A stretch of 64,000 nucleotides of DNA, taken from contig NZ_CP008896.1 in assembly GCF_000730425.1 (NCBI RefSeq), positions 5,890,001 through 5,954,000 on the forward strand, read 5' to 3'. The position numbers and the translations under genes are program-made. The stretch comes from Pseudomonas fluorescens (GTDB lineage Bacteria > Pseudomonadota > Gammaproteobacteria > Pseudomonadales > Pseudomonadaceae). This document shows, one piece after another, positions 1 through 9,416 of this stretch; position 1 is the first letter of the stretch; every line of letters starts with the position of its first letter. The notes under the pieces were generated by a model, which was not told where the DNA came from, did not search any database, and was given only the letters and a program-made list of their open reading frames with translations.

Positions 1-1896
1 GCGCAGCTGGCGTTTGGCGGCATGCCGGCGCGCTTCGTGCCAGGGCATCCGATTGCCGGCTCCGAGCAGAGCGGGGTCGAGGCCTCCAATTCGCAGCTGT
101 TTCGTCGGCACAAGGTGATCCTGACGCCGCTGGCCGAAACCGCCCCGGCAGCGCTGGCCGTGGTGGACCGGTTGTGGCGCGAGCTGGGGGCGGATGTCGA
201 GCATATGCAGGTAGAGCGTCATGACGAAGTCTTGGCGGCGACCAGCCATCTGCCGCATCTGCTGGCCTTTGGCTTGGTCGACTCCCTGGCCAAGCGCAAC
301 GAGAACCTGGAGATTTTTCGTTACGCCGCCGGTGGCTTTCGTGATTTCACGCGGATTGCCGGTAGCGATCCGGTGATGTGGCACGACATATTTCTCGCCA
401 ATCGCGAGGCCGTACTGCGTACCCTGGATACCTTTCGCAGTGACCTGGATGCCCTGCGCGACGCCGTCGATGCGGGGGATGGTCATCAACTGCTGGGCGT
501 CTTCACCCGTGCACGGGTAGCACGCGAGCATTTCAGCAAAATCCTGGCGCGTCGGGCCTATATGGACGCCGCCGCCAACGCTGACGATGTGGTGTTTGTC
601 GCCAATCCGGGTGGGCGGTTGAGCGGCAAGATCCGGGTGCCGGGGGATAAATCCATTTCCCATCGCTCGATCATGCTCGGGTCGCTGGCGGACGGTATTA
701 CCGAAGTCGAAGGATTTCTTGAAGGTGAGGATGCCCTGGCTACCCTGCAGGCGTTCCGTGACATGGGCGTGGTGATCGAAGGCCCGCATCATGGGCGAGT
801 GACCATTCATGGTGTTGGCCTGCATGGCTTGAGGCCGGCGCCGGGCCCGATCTATCTCGGCAATTCGGGCACCTCCATGCGCCTGTTGGCGGGTTTGTTG
901 GCGGCGCAGCGTTTTGACAGTGTCTTGACCGGTGATGCTTCGCTGTCCAAGCGACCGATGAATCGCGTGGCTGAGCCGTTGCGGGCGATGGGGGCGGTGA
1001 TCGAGACCGGGCCGCAAGGGCGGCCACCGCTGATCATTCGTGGCGGGCAGGCACTCAAGGGCATGAACTACACGCTGCCGATGGCCAGTGCCCAGGTCAA
1101 GTCCAGCCTGTTGCTGGCTGGGCTGTATGCCGAGGGCCGTACAGCGGTGACCGAGCCTGCGCCCACCCGTGACCATACCGAGCGAATGCTGCGCGGTTTT
1201 GGCTGCCCGGTGGATGTCGTTGGGGCGACGGCTACGGTCGAGTCGGGTCATACATTGCTAGCAACGTGTATCGAGGTGCCGGGGGATATCTCCTCCTCGG
1301 CATTTTTCCTGGTGGCCGCTTCGATCGCTGAAGGTTCTGAATTGTTGCTGGAGCACGTGGGCATCAATCCGACCCGCACCGGCGTGATCGATATCCTGCG
1401 CCTGATGGGGGCTGATATCGCTCTGGAAAACCCGCGCGAAGTGGGCGGCGAGCCGGTTGCAGACCTGCGTGTGCGTGCGGCACCGCTCAAGGGGATCGAG
1501 ATTCCCGAGGCCCTGGTGCCCCTGGCGATCGATGAGTTCCCGGCGCTGTTTGTTGCCGCAGCCTGCGCCGAAGGGCGCACGGTGTTGCGTGGTGCTGAAG
1601 AGTTGCGGGTCAAGGAGTCCGACCGCATCCAGGTCATGGCCGACGGTCTGTTGGCGCTGGGTGTTAAGTGTGTGCCAACCCCTGATGGGATTATCATTGA
1701 TGGCGGAGGCATGGCCGGGGGGGAGGTGCATGCCCACGGCGATCATCGGATCGCCATGGCATTCAGCGTAGCGTCCCTGCGTGCCACCGCACCGATTCGT
1801 ATCCATGACTGTGCCAACGTAGCTACATCTTTTCCGAATTTTCTTACACTGTCTGCCCAGGTTGGCATTCGTGTAGCCCAAGAGGCTCAATTGTGA
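1..1896 (+). CDS. aroA: Bifunctional prephenate dehydrogenase / EPSP synthase (5' truncated by window)
   Basis: Fusion of TyrA (prephenate to 4-hydroxyphenylpyruvate) with AroA (shikimate-3-phosphate plus PEP to EPSP), two steps of cytosolic aromatic amino acid synthesis. The frame is open to base 1, so the TyrA NAD-binding N-terminus lies upstream. The TyrA C-terminal helical part (for example [11 protein letters not shown]) runs to about base 580. The AroA domain follows with [10 protein letters not shown] near base 630, [10 protein letters not shown] near 860 and RVKESDR near 1610, the usual substrate-binding motifs. The fusion is typical of Pseudomonas, where it sits before cmk and rpsA. 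The stop overlaps the cmk start (GTGA), so the two are translationally coupled. Identification is secure; only the start is missing. Confidence 0.97.
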   Translation, partial: AQLAFGGMPARFVPGHPIAGSEQSGVEASNSQLFRRHKVILTPLAETAPAALAVVDRLWRELGADVEHMQVERHDEVLAATSHLPHLLAFGLVDSLAKRNENLEIFRYAAGGFRDFTRIAGSDPVMWHDIFLANREAVLRTLDTFRSDLDALRDAVDAGDGHQLLGVFTRARVAREHFSKILARRAYMDAAANADDVVFVANPGGRLSGKIRVPGDKSISHRSIMLGSLADGITEVEGFLEGEDALATLQAFRDMGVVIEGPHHGRVTIHGVGLHGLRPAPGPIYLGNSGTSMRLLAGLLAAQRFDSVLTGDASLSKRPMNRVAEPLRAMGAVIETGPQGRPPLIIRGGQALKGMNYTLPMASAQVKSSLLLAGLYAEGRTAVTEPAPTRDHTERMLRGFGCPVDVVGATATVESGHTLLATCIEVPGDISSSAFFLVAASIAEGSELLLEHVGINPTRTGVIDILRLMGADIALENPREVGGEPVADLRVRAAPLKGIEIPEALVPLAIDEFPALFVAAACAEGRTVLRGAEELRVKESDRIQVMADGLLALGVKCVPTPDGIIIDGGGMAGGEVHAHGDHRIAMAFSVASLRATAPIRIHDCANVATSFPNFLTLSAQVGIRVAQEAQL

Positions 1897-2582
1897 ATAT
1901 CAAAGCACCGGTGATTACCATCGACGGGCCAAGCGGCTCTGGCAAGGGCACTGTCGCGGGCCTGCTGGCCAAGCGTCTGGGTTGGTGTCTGCTGGACTCC
2001 GGGGCGCTGTATCGCCTGCTGGCTTTTGCTGCGCGCAACCATGGCGTAGACCTGACTAATGAGGAGTCGTTGGTGCTGCTGGCGGCGCACCTTGACGTGC
2101 AGTTTGTCGGGGCGACCGAGGGGCACTCACTGCGCATCATCCTCGAGGGGGATGATGTAACCGATGACCTGCGCAACGAACAGGTTGGCTCCTGGGCCTC
2201 CCAGGTCGCGGCGTTGCCTGCGGTGCGTGACGCGTTGCTCCAGCGCCAGCGGGCTTTCCAGGAGCCGCCGGGCCTGGTGGCTGATGGTCGCGACATGGGC
2301 ACCGTGGTGTTCCCTGAGGCGCCTCTGAAAATTTTCCTGACGGCCAGTGCCGAGGAGCGGGCGCGCCGCCGTTACTTGCAGTTGAAGGGCAAGGTGGATG
2401 GTGTTAGTCTGTCGAGTCTGCTAGATGAGATTCGTGCGCGCGATGAGCGCGACACCCAGCGTGCGGTAGCCCCGCTCAAACCGGCGGCTGACGCCATACA
2501 GCTGGATTCCACGGAATTGTCCATCGAGCAGGTGCTGGAACGCATCTTGAGTGAAATCGCCCTTCGCGATATCACCGGATGA
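1893..2582 (+). CDS. cmk: Cytidylate kinase
   Basis: Phosphorylates CMP and dCMP with ATP in pyrimidine salvage. The protein is 229 aa, normal for the bacterial family. The P-loop GPSGSGKGT is at about residues 12-20 and [11 protein letters not shown] is in the middle, both family hallmarks. The start is the GTG that overlaps the aroA stop by four bases; no competing ATG lies before the P-loop. It belongs to the aroA-cmk-rpsA block. A long stem-loop begins just after the stop and may separate its transcription from rpsA. Confidence 0.97.
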   Translation: MNIKAPVITIDGPSGSGKGTVAGLLAKRLGWCLLDSGALYRLLAFAARNHGVDLTNEESLVLLAAHLDVQFVGATEGHSLRIILEGDDVTDDLRNEQVGSWASQVAALPAVRDALLQRQRAFQEPPGLVADGRDMGTVVFPEAPLKIFLTASAEERARRRYLQLKGKVDGVSLSSLLDEIRARDERDTQRAVAPLKPAADAIQLDSTELSIEQVLERILSEIALRDITG

Positions 2583-2586
2583 CTCA

Positions 2587-2685
2587 GAGGAAGTGCAGGG
2601 GACCAGTCCTAGACCTGCACTTCTTCTCTTATATGAACGTAACCCACACCGTCTGGGGTGTGGCAGATGGGCGTATTCTTCGCCC
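2587..2685 (+). promoter_or_regulatory. rpsA leader with three consecutive stem-loops
   Basis: Three hairpins fit between cmk and rpsA. The first pairs 2587-2599 with 2614-2626 (13 bp including one G-U). The second pairs 2644-2650 with 2657-2663 (CCACACC with GGTGTGG, loop GTCTGG). The third pairs 2669-2673 with 2681-2685 (GGGCG with CGCCC). The first could also terminate cmk transcription, but its T-run is broken. In gamma-proteobacteria the rpsA initiation region is known to be a hairpin-rich, SD-poor element through which S1 represses its own translation. The layout here fits that; the regulatory role is inferred. Confidence 0.6.
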
Positions 2686-2703
2686 TTATCAACAGGAATT
2701 AAA

Positions 2704-4398
2704 ATGAGCGAAAGCTTTGCGGAACTCTTTGAAGAAAGCCTAAAAACCCTGAACCTTCAGGCTGGCTCCATCATCACCGGTGTTATCGTTGATATCGATT
2801 ACCAAGCTCGCTGGGTAACCGTTCACGCTGGTCTGAAGTCTGAAGCACTCATCCCGCTTGAGCAGTTCTACAACGACGCTGGCGACCTGACTATCAATGT
2901 CGGTGACGAAGTTCACGTTGCTCTGGACTCGGTTGAAGACGGCTTCGGTGAAACCAAGCTCTCCCGTGAAAAAGCCAAGCGCGCTGAATGCTGGATTGTT
3001 CTGGAAGCAGCCTTCGCAGCTGAAGAAGTGGTCAAGGGCGTTATCAACGGTAAGGTTAAAGGCGGCTTCACTGTCGACGTTAACGGCATCCGTGCGTTCC
3101 TGCCAGGTTCTTTGGTCGACGTTCGTCCAGTGCGCGACACCACGCACCTGGAAGGCAAAGAGCTCGAGTTCAAGGTCATCAAGCTCGACCAGAAGCGCAA
3201 CAACGTTGTCGTTTCCCGTCGCAGCGTCCTGGAAGCAGAGAACTCCGCCGAGCGTGAAGCTCTGCTGGAATCCCTGCAGGAAGGCCAACAAGTCAAAGGT
3301 ATCGTCAAGAACCTCACCGATTACGGCGCATTCGTCGATCTGGGTGGCGTCGATGGCCTGCTGCACATTACCGACATGGCTTGGAAGCGTATCAAGCATC
3401 CTTCCGAAATCGTCAACGTTGGCGACGAGATCGATGTCAAGGTTCTGAAATACGATCGCGAGCGCAATCGTGTTTCCCTGGGCCTGAAGCAACTGGGTGA
3501 AGATCCATGGGTTGCTATCAAAGCCCGTTACCCAGAAAGCACCCGCGTAACCGCGCGTGTTACCAACCTGACCGACTACGGCTGCTTCGCAGAGCTGGAA
3601 GAAGGCGTGGAAGGCCTGGTACACGTTTCCGAAATGGACTGGACCAACAAGAACATCCACCCTTCGAAAGTCGTACAAGTCGGCGACGAAGTGGAAGTCA
3701 TGGTTCTGGACATCGACGAAGAGCGTCGTCGTATCTCCCTGGGCATCAAGCAGTGCAAATCTAACCCGTGGGAAGATTTCTCTGGCCAGTTCAACAAGGG
3801 CGATAAAATCTCCGGCACCATCAAGTCGATCACCGATTTCGGTATCTTCATTGGTCTGGACGGCGGCATCGACGGTCTGGTTCACCTGTCCGACATCTCC
3901 TGGAACGAAGTTGGCGAAGAAGCTGTTCGTCGTTTCAAGAAGGGCGACGAGCTGGACACCGTTATCCTGTCGGTTGACCCAGAGCGCGAGCGCATTTCCC
4001 TGGGTATCAAGCAACTGGAAAGCGATCCGTTCTCCGAGTACGTTCAAGAGAACGACAAGGGTGCAATCGTTAAAGGCATCGTGAAGGAAGTTGACGCTAA
4101 AGGCGCCATCATCACTTTGGGTGACGATATCGAAGCGACTCTGAAAGCCTCCGAAATCAGCCGTGATCGCGTTGAAGACGCTCGTAACGTTCTGAAAGAA
4201 GGCCAGGAAGTAGAAGCCAAGATCATCAGCGTTGATCGCAAGAGCCGCGTAATCCAACTCTCCATCAAGTCCAAGGACGAGATCGAAGAGAAAGAAGCAA
4301 TCCAGAGCCTGCGCGACAAGCCAGCTACCTCTGACATTGCTTCGGGTCCGACCACTTTGGGCGACCTGTTGCGTGCACAAATGGAAAAACAGAACTAA
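2704..4398 (+). CDS. rpsA: 30S ribosomal protein S1
   Basis: S1 binds mRNA on the 30S subunit and is needed to initiate translation on structured or SD-poor messages. The 564-aa product starts [13 protein letters not shown] and contains six consecutive S1/OB repeats, seen in recurring phrases such as [35 protein letters not shown] and [18 protein letters not shown]. The ATG at 2704 matches the family N-terminus; an upstream in-frame extension to 2551 overlaps cmk and is not plausible. The SD is only GGAATT, as is usual for rpsA. Codon use is strongly biased, as expected for a highly expressed gene. A strong terminator follows. Confidence 0.98.
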   Translation: MSESFAELFEESLKTLNLQAGSIITGVIVDIDYQARWVTVHAGLKSEALIPLEQFYNDAGDLTINVGDEVHVALDSVEDGFGETKLSREKAKRAECWIVLEAAFAAEEVVKGVINGKVKGGFTVDVNGIRAFLPGSLVDVRPVRDTTHLEGKELEFKVIKLDQKRNNVVVSRRSVLEAENSAEREALLESLQEGQQVKGIVKNLTDYGAFVDLGGVDGLLHITDMAWKRIKHPSEIVNVGDEIDVKVLKYDRERNRVSLGLKQLGEDPWVAIKARYPESTRVTARVTNLTDYGCFAELEEGVEGLVHVSEMDWTNKNIHPSKVVQVGDEVEVMVLDIDEERRRISLGIKQCKSNPWEDFSGQFNKGDKISGTIKSITDFGIFIGLDGGIDGLVHLSDISWNEVGEEAVRRFKKGDELDTVILSVDPERERISLGIKQLESDPFSEYVQENDKGAIVKGIVKEVDAKGAIITLGDDIEATLKASEISRDRVEDARNVLKEGQEVEAKIISVDRKSRVIQLSIKSKDEIEEKEAIQSLRDKPATSDIASGPTTLGDLLRAQMEKQN

Positions 4399-4420
4399 GT
4401 TCTGTCGGACCATAGAAAAA

Positions 4421-4444
4421 GGGCGACTTCGGTCGCCCTTTTTT
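4421..4444 (+). terminator. Rho-independent terminator of rpsA
   Basis: Perfect 7-bp stem GGGCGAC/GTCGCCC closed by a TTCG tetraloop, then six T residues, starting 22 bp after the rpsA stop. Confidence 0.93.
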
Positions 4445-4729
4445 GTGTGTGGAATTTGGTTTTGGCCTTTGGGTGCGATCAGGGCGGGGCAGGGCGCCTT
4501 GAGGTTGCGTGCAGGCGGTGGGTTGATGATTCCGGCGATCCCCCCCCCTGTGCTTTGTGGGTGAGGAGGCTCCTGTGTCCTCACGGGTCGAGCTGCTGTT
4601 ATCGCGGATCCTGCAAGGGTTGCCATCATTTGCGCAAGATAAGTCAAGCCACGGGCTGTTCAAATTCATCTGGTCATGCTAAAACCTTCGGAGCGATTTT
4701 CCTAGCTGCTTGAAAAAGAAGGGAAAAAT

Positions 4730-5026
4730 ATGACGAAGTCGGAGTTGATCGAACGAATTGTCACCCATCAAGGGCTGCTCTCATCCAAGGATGTGGAGTT
4801 GGCCATCAAGACCATGCTTGAGCAAATGTCCCAGTGCCTGGCCACTGGTGATCGGATCGAGATCCGCGGCTTTGGCAGCTTCTCGCTGCACTACCGCGCT
4901 CCGCGCGTGGGTCGTAACCCGAAAACCGGCCAATCCGTCAGTCTCGACGGCAAATTCGTGCCCCATTTCAAGCCGGGCAAGGAATTGCGGGATCGAGTGA
5001 ACGAAGACGAAGAAGAAAGCGTCTGA
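4730..5026 (+). CDS. ihfB: Integration host factor beta subunit
   Basis: Beta subunit of the IHF heterodimer, which bends DNA sharply in transcription, replication and recombination, and assists sigma54 promoters. It is 98 aa and begins [10 protein letters not shown]. It carries the HU/IHF DNA-binding arm, with GRNPKTG at about residues 62-68, and the usual IEIRGFGSF strand before it. The start has an AGAAGGGA SD. It lies between rpsA and a LapA-domain gene, the order I recall for Pseudomonas. The 285 bp before it holds no other gene. Confidence 0.97.
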   Translation: MTKSELIERIVTHQGLLSSKDVELAIKTMLEQMSQCLATGDRIEIRGFGSFSLHYRAPRVGRNPKTGQSVSLDGKFVPHFKPGKELRDRVNEDEEESV

Positions 5027-5051
5027 GTTTTTTTGGGGATAGGAGAAGTTT

Positions 5052-5291
5052 ATGCGCGGTGTTAAGCGCGTCGCCCTGGTACTGATTGTGCTGGTCGTCA
5101 GTTTGGCGGTCTTGGCGTTCGTACTGGAAAACCAGCAAGGCGTCGCCTTGGCGTTTTTGGGCTGGTCTACGCCACCGTTGCCGGTTTCGGTGTTTGTGAC
5201 GTTGGCGTTGATTGTTGGGATGCTTGTGGGGCCGCTCTTGAGTTTGCTGGTCCGCCGCAAGAAACGTCAAAAGTCTGCGTTGCAGGGTTAG
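5052..5291 (+). CDS. LapA-domain (DUF1049) small inner-membrane protein
   Basis: A 79-aa protein with two predicted membrane helices (about residues 7-25 and 45-66) joined by a short segment containing ENQQGVALAFLGW, then a basic tail (RRKKRQK). This is the LapA/DUF1049 layout; the E. coli relative (LapA/YciS) acts with LapB in lipopolysaccharide assembly and LpxC control. It lies 25 bp after ihfB with an AGGAGA SD and may be co-transcribed. No lapB gene is adjacent here. The family call is fairly sure; the role in this organism is inferred. Confidence 0.85.
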   Translation: MRGVKRVALVLIVLVVSLAVLAFVLENQQGVALAFLGWSTPPLPVSVFVTLALIVGMLVGPLLSLLVRRKKRQKSALQG

Positions 5292-5652
5292 TCTTATAAG
5301 GTTGACCGTTTGTCACCTGGGTTGCGGGTCTGGGTCAAGCTTTTGATGTTGTCTCCTCTGGTTGTGAAGTGTTAAGCCTTTCTCTGCCTTCAGGAAGTAG
5401 TGACTTTAGGGCGCCTCTGAATCATTTTTCCTGAAATTTTTTCAACAAGTAGGAATTACCTTACAGGCGTGTCAAGTCTTGCAATGTTGCGGCGAGATGG
5501 CAAAATGCAACCTGTTCTCGATACCAGTCGTTTTGTGTGTCCAAGGCCTGGCAGCGACGCTGGGCTTCTTGGTCGCCCCCTATAAATACAAAAAAACACA
5601 AGATCGTCTGCATAACGAGCCCGCAGTTTCTCCTTGAAGGCAGGTTTTTGTT
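5292..5652. other. Intergenic region before the O-antigen locus
   Basis: 361 bp without a convincing ORF, AT-richer than the flanks. It should carry the promoter of wzz. A TATAAAT box at 5581-5587 is the best -10 candidate, but no good -35 is paired with it. No ops element (GGCGGTAGC) was found. Confidence 0.5.
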
Positions 5653-7005
5653 GTGAGTAGTAGCTTCCGCGCGCCCCCGATTCCTTCGTCCGATGAGATT
5701 GATCTCGTTGCGCTTTTTCAGGCTATCTGGAAGCAGAAAAAGTTAGTTATGGCCGCTACCGCAAGCGCCGGCCTGATTGCTGCGATCTATGCGTTCCTCA
5801 CGCCTCCTCAATACGAAGTCAGCAGTGTCTTGCGCCCCGCCGCAATTAACGAGCTGGATGCTTTGAATCGCTCCGAGATTTATACACTTCCTCCTGGTGA
5901 TGCTCTGGTCAGAGTGGGCGCATCACTGGAGTCCTACGACACCCGCTTGGGTTTTTTCCGTTCAAACCAGAAGCTGTTCAAAGCCTTTGAGCAACCTGGT
6001 AGGACCTTGGAGCAAAGTTTCGAGGAGTTCAACCGTAACTCTATTGAACTCATTCTGCCCGACCCCAAGAAGGCCAACTCTCTCAGTGCCTATATCAAAC
6101 TTGAGATGAGCTATCCAAAAGGCGTTGATGGTGTTGCCATTCTCAACGGTTTTATCGATTACGCGATTGCCACTGAGCGTGAGCAGATTGCAGCAGATCT
6201 GGACGTTATCGTAAAAAACCGACTGAACGAGCTCAAAGGCAAAATTGATGCTGCTCGTTCCAGCTATGAGGTTGATAAAGAAGCGAAAATTGCGGGCCTG
6301 CGGGAAACGGATACCTTGCGACGGGCGCAGTTGCAGGATGAACTCAAGGCGTTGCGAGCACAATTGAAGACTGGGCGCACCGACCGAGTGGCGCAGTTGA
6401 ACGAAGCTATTGGAATCGCCAGGTCCTTGGGCATCAGAAAACCTAGCACGCCTTCCGCTCTGGGTGAGTCAGACCGTAATAGCTCATCAAGTGTGATGCG
6501 TACCGAAATAAACAATCAGCAAATCCCTCTGTACTTCATGGGGGTCGAAGCGCTTGAAGCTGAGCGCACTGCATTGATGCAACGTAAGTCCGATGACTTT
6601 ACCGAGGGGCGTATCGCGCAGATCGCCAAAGAGCTTCAATTGCTCCAGTCAAACCGTGAGATTGAAGTGCTGAATCGTCGTGAAAATGAAGATCTTTTCC
6701 TGGCCGGTGTTCAACCGGTGCGCGCCGAAGTGGCTCGCTTGCGTAACTTAAGCATTGATATGAGCCGGCTGAAGCTGGTAACTATCGATAAGCAGGCGTT
6801 GGAACCTTTGCGCCCGGTCAAGCCTCAAAAGGCCTTGATTATCCTGCTTGGCCTGGTTTTGGGTGGCTTTGTCGGGGCCTTTATTGCGGTGATTCGTCAT
6901 CTCGTCAAAAATCGCCAGTCTCAGCCACAATCGGTAGCACTGCCCATGCAGTCGAGCTCACCGACCATGGTGGGTAGTGATGCAGGTGTGAACAAGCCGC
7001 AATAG
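5653..7005 (+). CDS. wzz: O-antigen chain-length determinant (Wzz/PCP family)
   Basis: Polysaccharide co-polymerase of the inner membrane that sets the modal length of Wzy-polymerised O-antigen. The protein is 450 aa. It has one membrane helix at about residues 31-49, a long charged periplasmic coiled-coil region, and a second helix near 396-416 preceded by the family's proline-rich segment (PLRPVKPQ). The start is GTG with a modest SD (GGCAGG). At 450 aa it is longer than classical enteric Wzz (about 330 aa), in line with larger Pseudomonas members. It opens the O-antigen locus next to ihfB, as in P. aeruginosa from memory. Confidence 0.93.
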   Translation: MSSSFRAPPIPSSDEIDLVALFQAIWKQKKLVMAATASAGLIAAIYAFLTPPQYEVSSVLRPAAINELDALNRSEIYTLPPGDALVRVGASLESYDTRLGFFRSNQKLFKAFEQPGRTLEQSFEEFNRNSIELILPDPKKANSLSAYIKLEMSYPKGVDGVAILNGFIDYAIATEREQIAADLDVIVKNRLNELKGKIDAARSSYEVDKEAKIAGLRETDTLRRAQLQDELKALRAQLKTGRTDRVAQLNEAIGIARSLGIRKPSTPSALGESDRNSSSSVMRTEINNQQIPLYFMGVEALEAERTALMQRKSDDFTEGRIAQIAKELQLLQSNREIEVLNRRENEDLFLAGVQPVRAEVARLRNLSIDMSRLKLVTIDKQALEPLRPVKPQKALIILLGLVLGGFVGAFIAVIRHLVKNRQSQPQSVALPMQSSSPTMVGSDAGVNKPQ

Positions 7006-7018
7006 ATGCCTGCACGAT

Positions 7019-7045
7019 CCGCACTGTGTTCCTCAGGCAGTGCGG
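7019..7045 (+). terminator. Likely terminator or attenuating hairpin after wzz
   Basis: Perfect 8-bp stem CCGCACTG/CAGTGCGG with an 11-nt loop, 13 bp after the wzz stop. It is followed by a weak, interrupted T-rich stretch (GATTTGATTTC), so termination is probable but not certain. Confidence 0.55.
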
Positions 7046-7452
7046 GATTTGATTTCATTGGGAAACTAGCTCGCAGCTTGTTGTCTATAGTGCGCCGAGT
7101 AAGTGTTTCTTGGCTCCAGGTCCCGCGTGATAGTTGGAGTCGGCCGGTGTGACTGGCATTTGTGGGGTGATCTTCCTGCTCGGCGGGCTATTTCATGTAA
7201 AAAAACGACAGCGACCTGCGGCGGATGGCTCATAATCACACTGCCGGCATCGAGTATTGTCTGCGTCGCGCAGGAGGCAGTTGCAGGTAGAGCCTCTACC
7301 CCGAAAAATTGAGTTTTATATTGGTGGCTCCGAATTGCCGGCCGCAGGCATTGAAATTATGGCTCAATACCAAGAAGCTACGCGTTATTTTTCACCCGTC
7401 AACCCATGTGTTGGCCTGGTGTTATGCAGATATTTAAGGAAGTTTTAAAGAT
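7046..7452. other. Long leader/promoter region before rmlA
   Basis: Between the wzz hairpin and rmlA there is about 400 bp with no credible gene. Short open frames at 7103-7312 and 7257-7448 lack family features and good SDs. The region contains a perfect 15-bp palindrome (7286-7300). It probably holds the promoter of the sugar-biosynthesis operon, but I cannot place -35/-10 boxes with confidence. Confidence 0.45.
7286..7300. repeat. 15-bp perfect palindrome upstream of rmlA
   Basis: GGTAGAG-C-CTCTACC, two 7-bp arms around one base. The loop is too short for a transcriptional terminator, so it is more like a dimeric protein-binding site. It sits about 150 bp before rmlA. No function is assigned. 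Confidence 0.5.
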
Positions 7453-8346
7453 ATGACGGACATCAAACGCAAAGGCATCATCCTCGCTGGCGGCTCCGGG
7501 ACGCGTTTGCACCCGCTGACCCTAGGTGTATCCAAGCAAATGTTGCCTATTTTCGACAAGCCGATGATTTTTTATCCGTTGTCGGTGTTGATGCTGGCTG
7601 GCATGCGCGAAATCTTGATCATCTCTACTCCTGAAGATCTGCCTTGCTTTAAAAAGCTTCTGGGAGACGGCAGTCAATACGGTATCCAACTCAGCTATGC
7701 CGAGCAGCCTAGCCCGGACGGTTTGGCCCAGGCCTTTCTGATTGGCGAGGAATTTATTGGTGACGATCCTTGCTGTCTGATCCTTGGCGACAATATTTTT
7801 TACGGCCAGCACTTTTCCGATAACTTGCGTTCTGCGATGTCTCAGACATCCGGTGCGACGGTCTTTGGTTATCACGTATCAGATCCTGAGCGTTTTGGCG
7901 TTGTTGAGTTCGATGCCACTGGTCGTGCTTTGAGCATCGAAGAAAAACCAGCGAAGCCGAAGTCCAACTACGCAGTGACAGGCTTGTACTTCTACGACAA
8001 TCGAGTGGTGGACATTGCCAAGAGCATCAAGCCGTCGCCGCGTGGCGAGCTTGAAATCACTGATGTCAACCGCGCCTATCTGGATGACAAGTCGTTAACC
8101 GTCGAGATGCTGGGCCGTGGTTTTGCCTGGCTGGATACTGGTACTCACGAGTCGCTCCTGGAGGCGAGTCATTTCGTCCACACCATTGAGCACCGCCAGG
8201 GGCTGAAAGTCGCCTGTCTGGAAGAGATTGCGTTCCACAAAGGCTGGATTACCCCAGAGCAGCTTGGTACCCAGGCAGAGAAGCTGAAGAAGACCGGCTA
8301 TGGCCAGTACTTACAAAAACTTCTAGAAGAGGCTTCCAAGGCATGA
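7453..8346 (+). CDS. rmlA: Glucose-1-phosphate thymidylyltransferase
   Basis: Makes dTDP-glucose from dTTP and glucose-1-phosphate, the entry step to dTDP-rhamnose and dTDP-amino-dideoxyhexoses. The 297-aa product shows the nucleotidyltransferase signature LAGGSGTRL at residues 11-19, then [11 protein letters not shown] and the metal-binding LGDNIFYG. Length is normal. The ATG has AAGGA about 10 bp upstream. It overlaps rmlC by ATGA, so they are coupled. No rmlB or rmlD lies nearby, so the 4,6-dehydratase needed downstream must be encoded elsewhere. Confidence 0.96.
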   Translation: MTDIKRKGIILAGGSGTRLHPLTLGVSKQMLPIFDKPMIFYPLSVLMLAGMREILIISTPEDLPCFKKLLGDGSQYGIQLSYAEQPSPDGLAQAFLIGEEFIGDDPCCLILGDNIFYGQHFSDNLRSAMSQTSGATVFGYHVSDPERFGVVEFDATGRALSIEEKPAKPKSNYAVTGLYFYDNRVVDIAKSIKPSPRGELEITDVNRAYLDDKSLTVEMLGRGFAWLDTGTHESLLEASHFVHTIEHRQGLKVACLEEIAFHKGWITPEQLGTQAEKLKKTGYGQYLQKLLEEASKA

Positions 8347-8909
8347 AGCTGATTCAGACTGCTATTCCTGACGTTGTAATCATTGAACCAAAGGTTTTTG
8401 GCGATGATCGCGGCTGGTTTATGGAAAGCTTTAACGAAGAGCGGTTTCATGCAGCTCTGAAAGAGCTAGGGTTACCCGTGCCGCGAGCGTTCGTTCAGGA
8501 TAATCACTCCTGCTCGGCAAAGGGGGTGCTGAGGGGCTTGCACTTCCAACGTGCGCCGCATGCACAGGGCAAGTTGGTGCGTGTGGTAGGGGGGGCTGCA
8601 TTTGATGTGGCGGTGGATATTCGGCCTGAGTCCAGCACGTACCTGCAATGGATCGGCGTAGAGCTAAATACCCAAAACAACTTGATGCTGTGGATTCCCG
8701 AGGGTTTTGCTCACGGTTTTGTTGCTTTGGAAGATGACACGCATTTCTTGTACAAAACCACAGATTATTACGATAAGGACTCTGAAGGGGCGCTGCACTG
8801 GAGTGACGCAAGGCTTGGGATCAATTGGCCTGCGATCGGTGGCTTTAATGTCAGCGATAAAGATGACAAGGCTCCGACATCCGATAGCCTCTCGGAGAAG
8901 CAAGCATGA
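8343..8909 (+). CDS. rmlC: dTDP-4-dehydrorhamnose 3,5-epimerase
   Basis: Cupin epimerase acting on dTDP-4-keto-6-deoxyglucose in dTDP-L-rhamnose synthesis. The 188-aa protein has the family core GVLRGLHFQ with the candidate catalytic His at residue 67, AFDVAVDIR, and [10 protein letters not shown]. It overlaps the genes on both sides by ATGA (rmlA upstream, the FdtA-type gene downstream). With rmlD absent here, rhamnose synthesis would depend on genes elsewhere. The acidic C-terminal tail after about residue 175 is not conserved family sequence. Confidence 0.93.
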   Translation: MKLIQTAIPDVVIIEPKVFGDDRGWFMESFNEERFHAALKELGLPVPRAFVQDNHSCSAKGVLRGLHFQRAPHAQGKLVRVVGGAAFDVAVDIRPESSTYLQWIGVELNTQNNLMLWIPEGFAHGFVALEDDTHFLYKTTDYYDKDSEGALHWSDARLGINWPAIGGFNVSDKDDKAPTSDSLSEKQA

Positions 8910-9310
8910 GTTTAATCAAGTTTTTGGATATCACCTCCAAAGGTGATGAGCGGGGCCAGTTGGTTGCGCTGGAATATGAAAATGATATTCCGTTTGAAAT
9001 TAAGCGCGTTTATTACCTCACTGGCACGAAGCAAGGTGTTCCGCGTGGGTTTCATGCCCATAAAGAACTATTGCAGGTTGCTGTCTGTGTTTCTGGGCGC
9101 TGCCTAATGAAACTTGATGATGGGGTGAACAAGGAGGAAGTTTGGCTGGACGCACCTGACAAGGCTATTATTATTGATCGCATGATTTGGCACGAGATGC
9201 ATGACTTCAGCCCGGATTGCGTACTGCTGGTATTGGCTAGTGATATTTATGATGAGCGTGATTATTTAAGAGAATATCCGGTATTCAAAAGTTTGATTAA
9301 TAATTCCTAG
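8906..9310 (+). CDS. fdtA: Sugar 3,4-ketoisomerase (FdtA/QdtA/WxcM-like cupin)
   Basis: Converts dTDP-4-keto-6-deoxyglucose to the 3-keto isomer, the step that commits it to Fuc3N or Qui3N. The 134-aa single cupin has the conserved RGFHAHKEL at residues 48-56, whose histidines serve acid-base catalysis in FdtA/QdtA. It overlaps the rmlC stop (ATGA) with a GGAGAAG SD. A sugar aminotransferase follows after 106 bp, which fits the pathway. FdtA and QdtA differ only in the C4 epimer of the product; I cannot decide between them by eye, so the symbol is tentative. Confidence 0.88.
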   Translation: MSLIKFLDITSKGDERGQLVALEYENDIPFEIKRVYYLTGTKQGVPRGFHAHKELLQVAVCVSGRCLMKLDDGVNKEEVWLDAPDKAIIIDRMIWHEMHDFSPDCVLLVLASDIYDERDYLREYPVFKSLINNS

Positions 9311-9416
9311 TCTATAGATAGTGTTCAGGTTTTCTGGTGAAAACGACCAGCTAATTAATGTGATAGTTGCAGTCAAACCAATCTCTGGCGCCGTAAAAGT
9401 AAAGAGTACTTTATAA

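Noticed and set aside
2740..4647. 635-codon frame antisense to rpsA
   Set aside because: Shadow of the codon-biased S1 gene; no start signal or family features.
5349..5385. JUMPstart-like stretch (CTCTGGT then GTTAAGCC) before wzz
   Set aside because: It shares two short blocks with JUMPstart but has an extra gap and no ops element (GGCGGTAGC). Probably chance.
7103..7448. Two short frames in the rmlA leader
   Set aside because: No SD, no recognisable domain, rare codons; more likely leader DNA.
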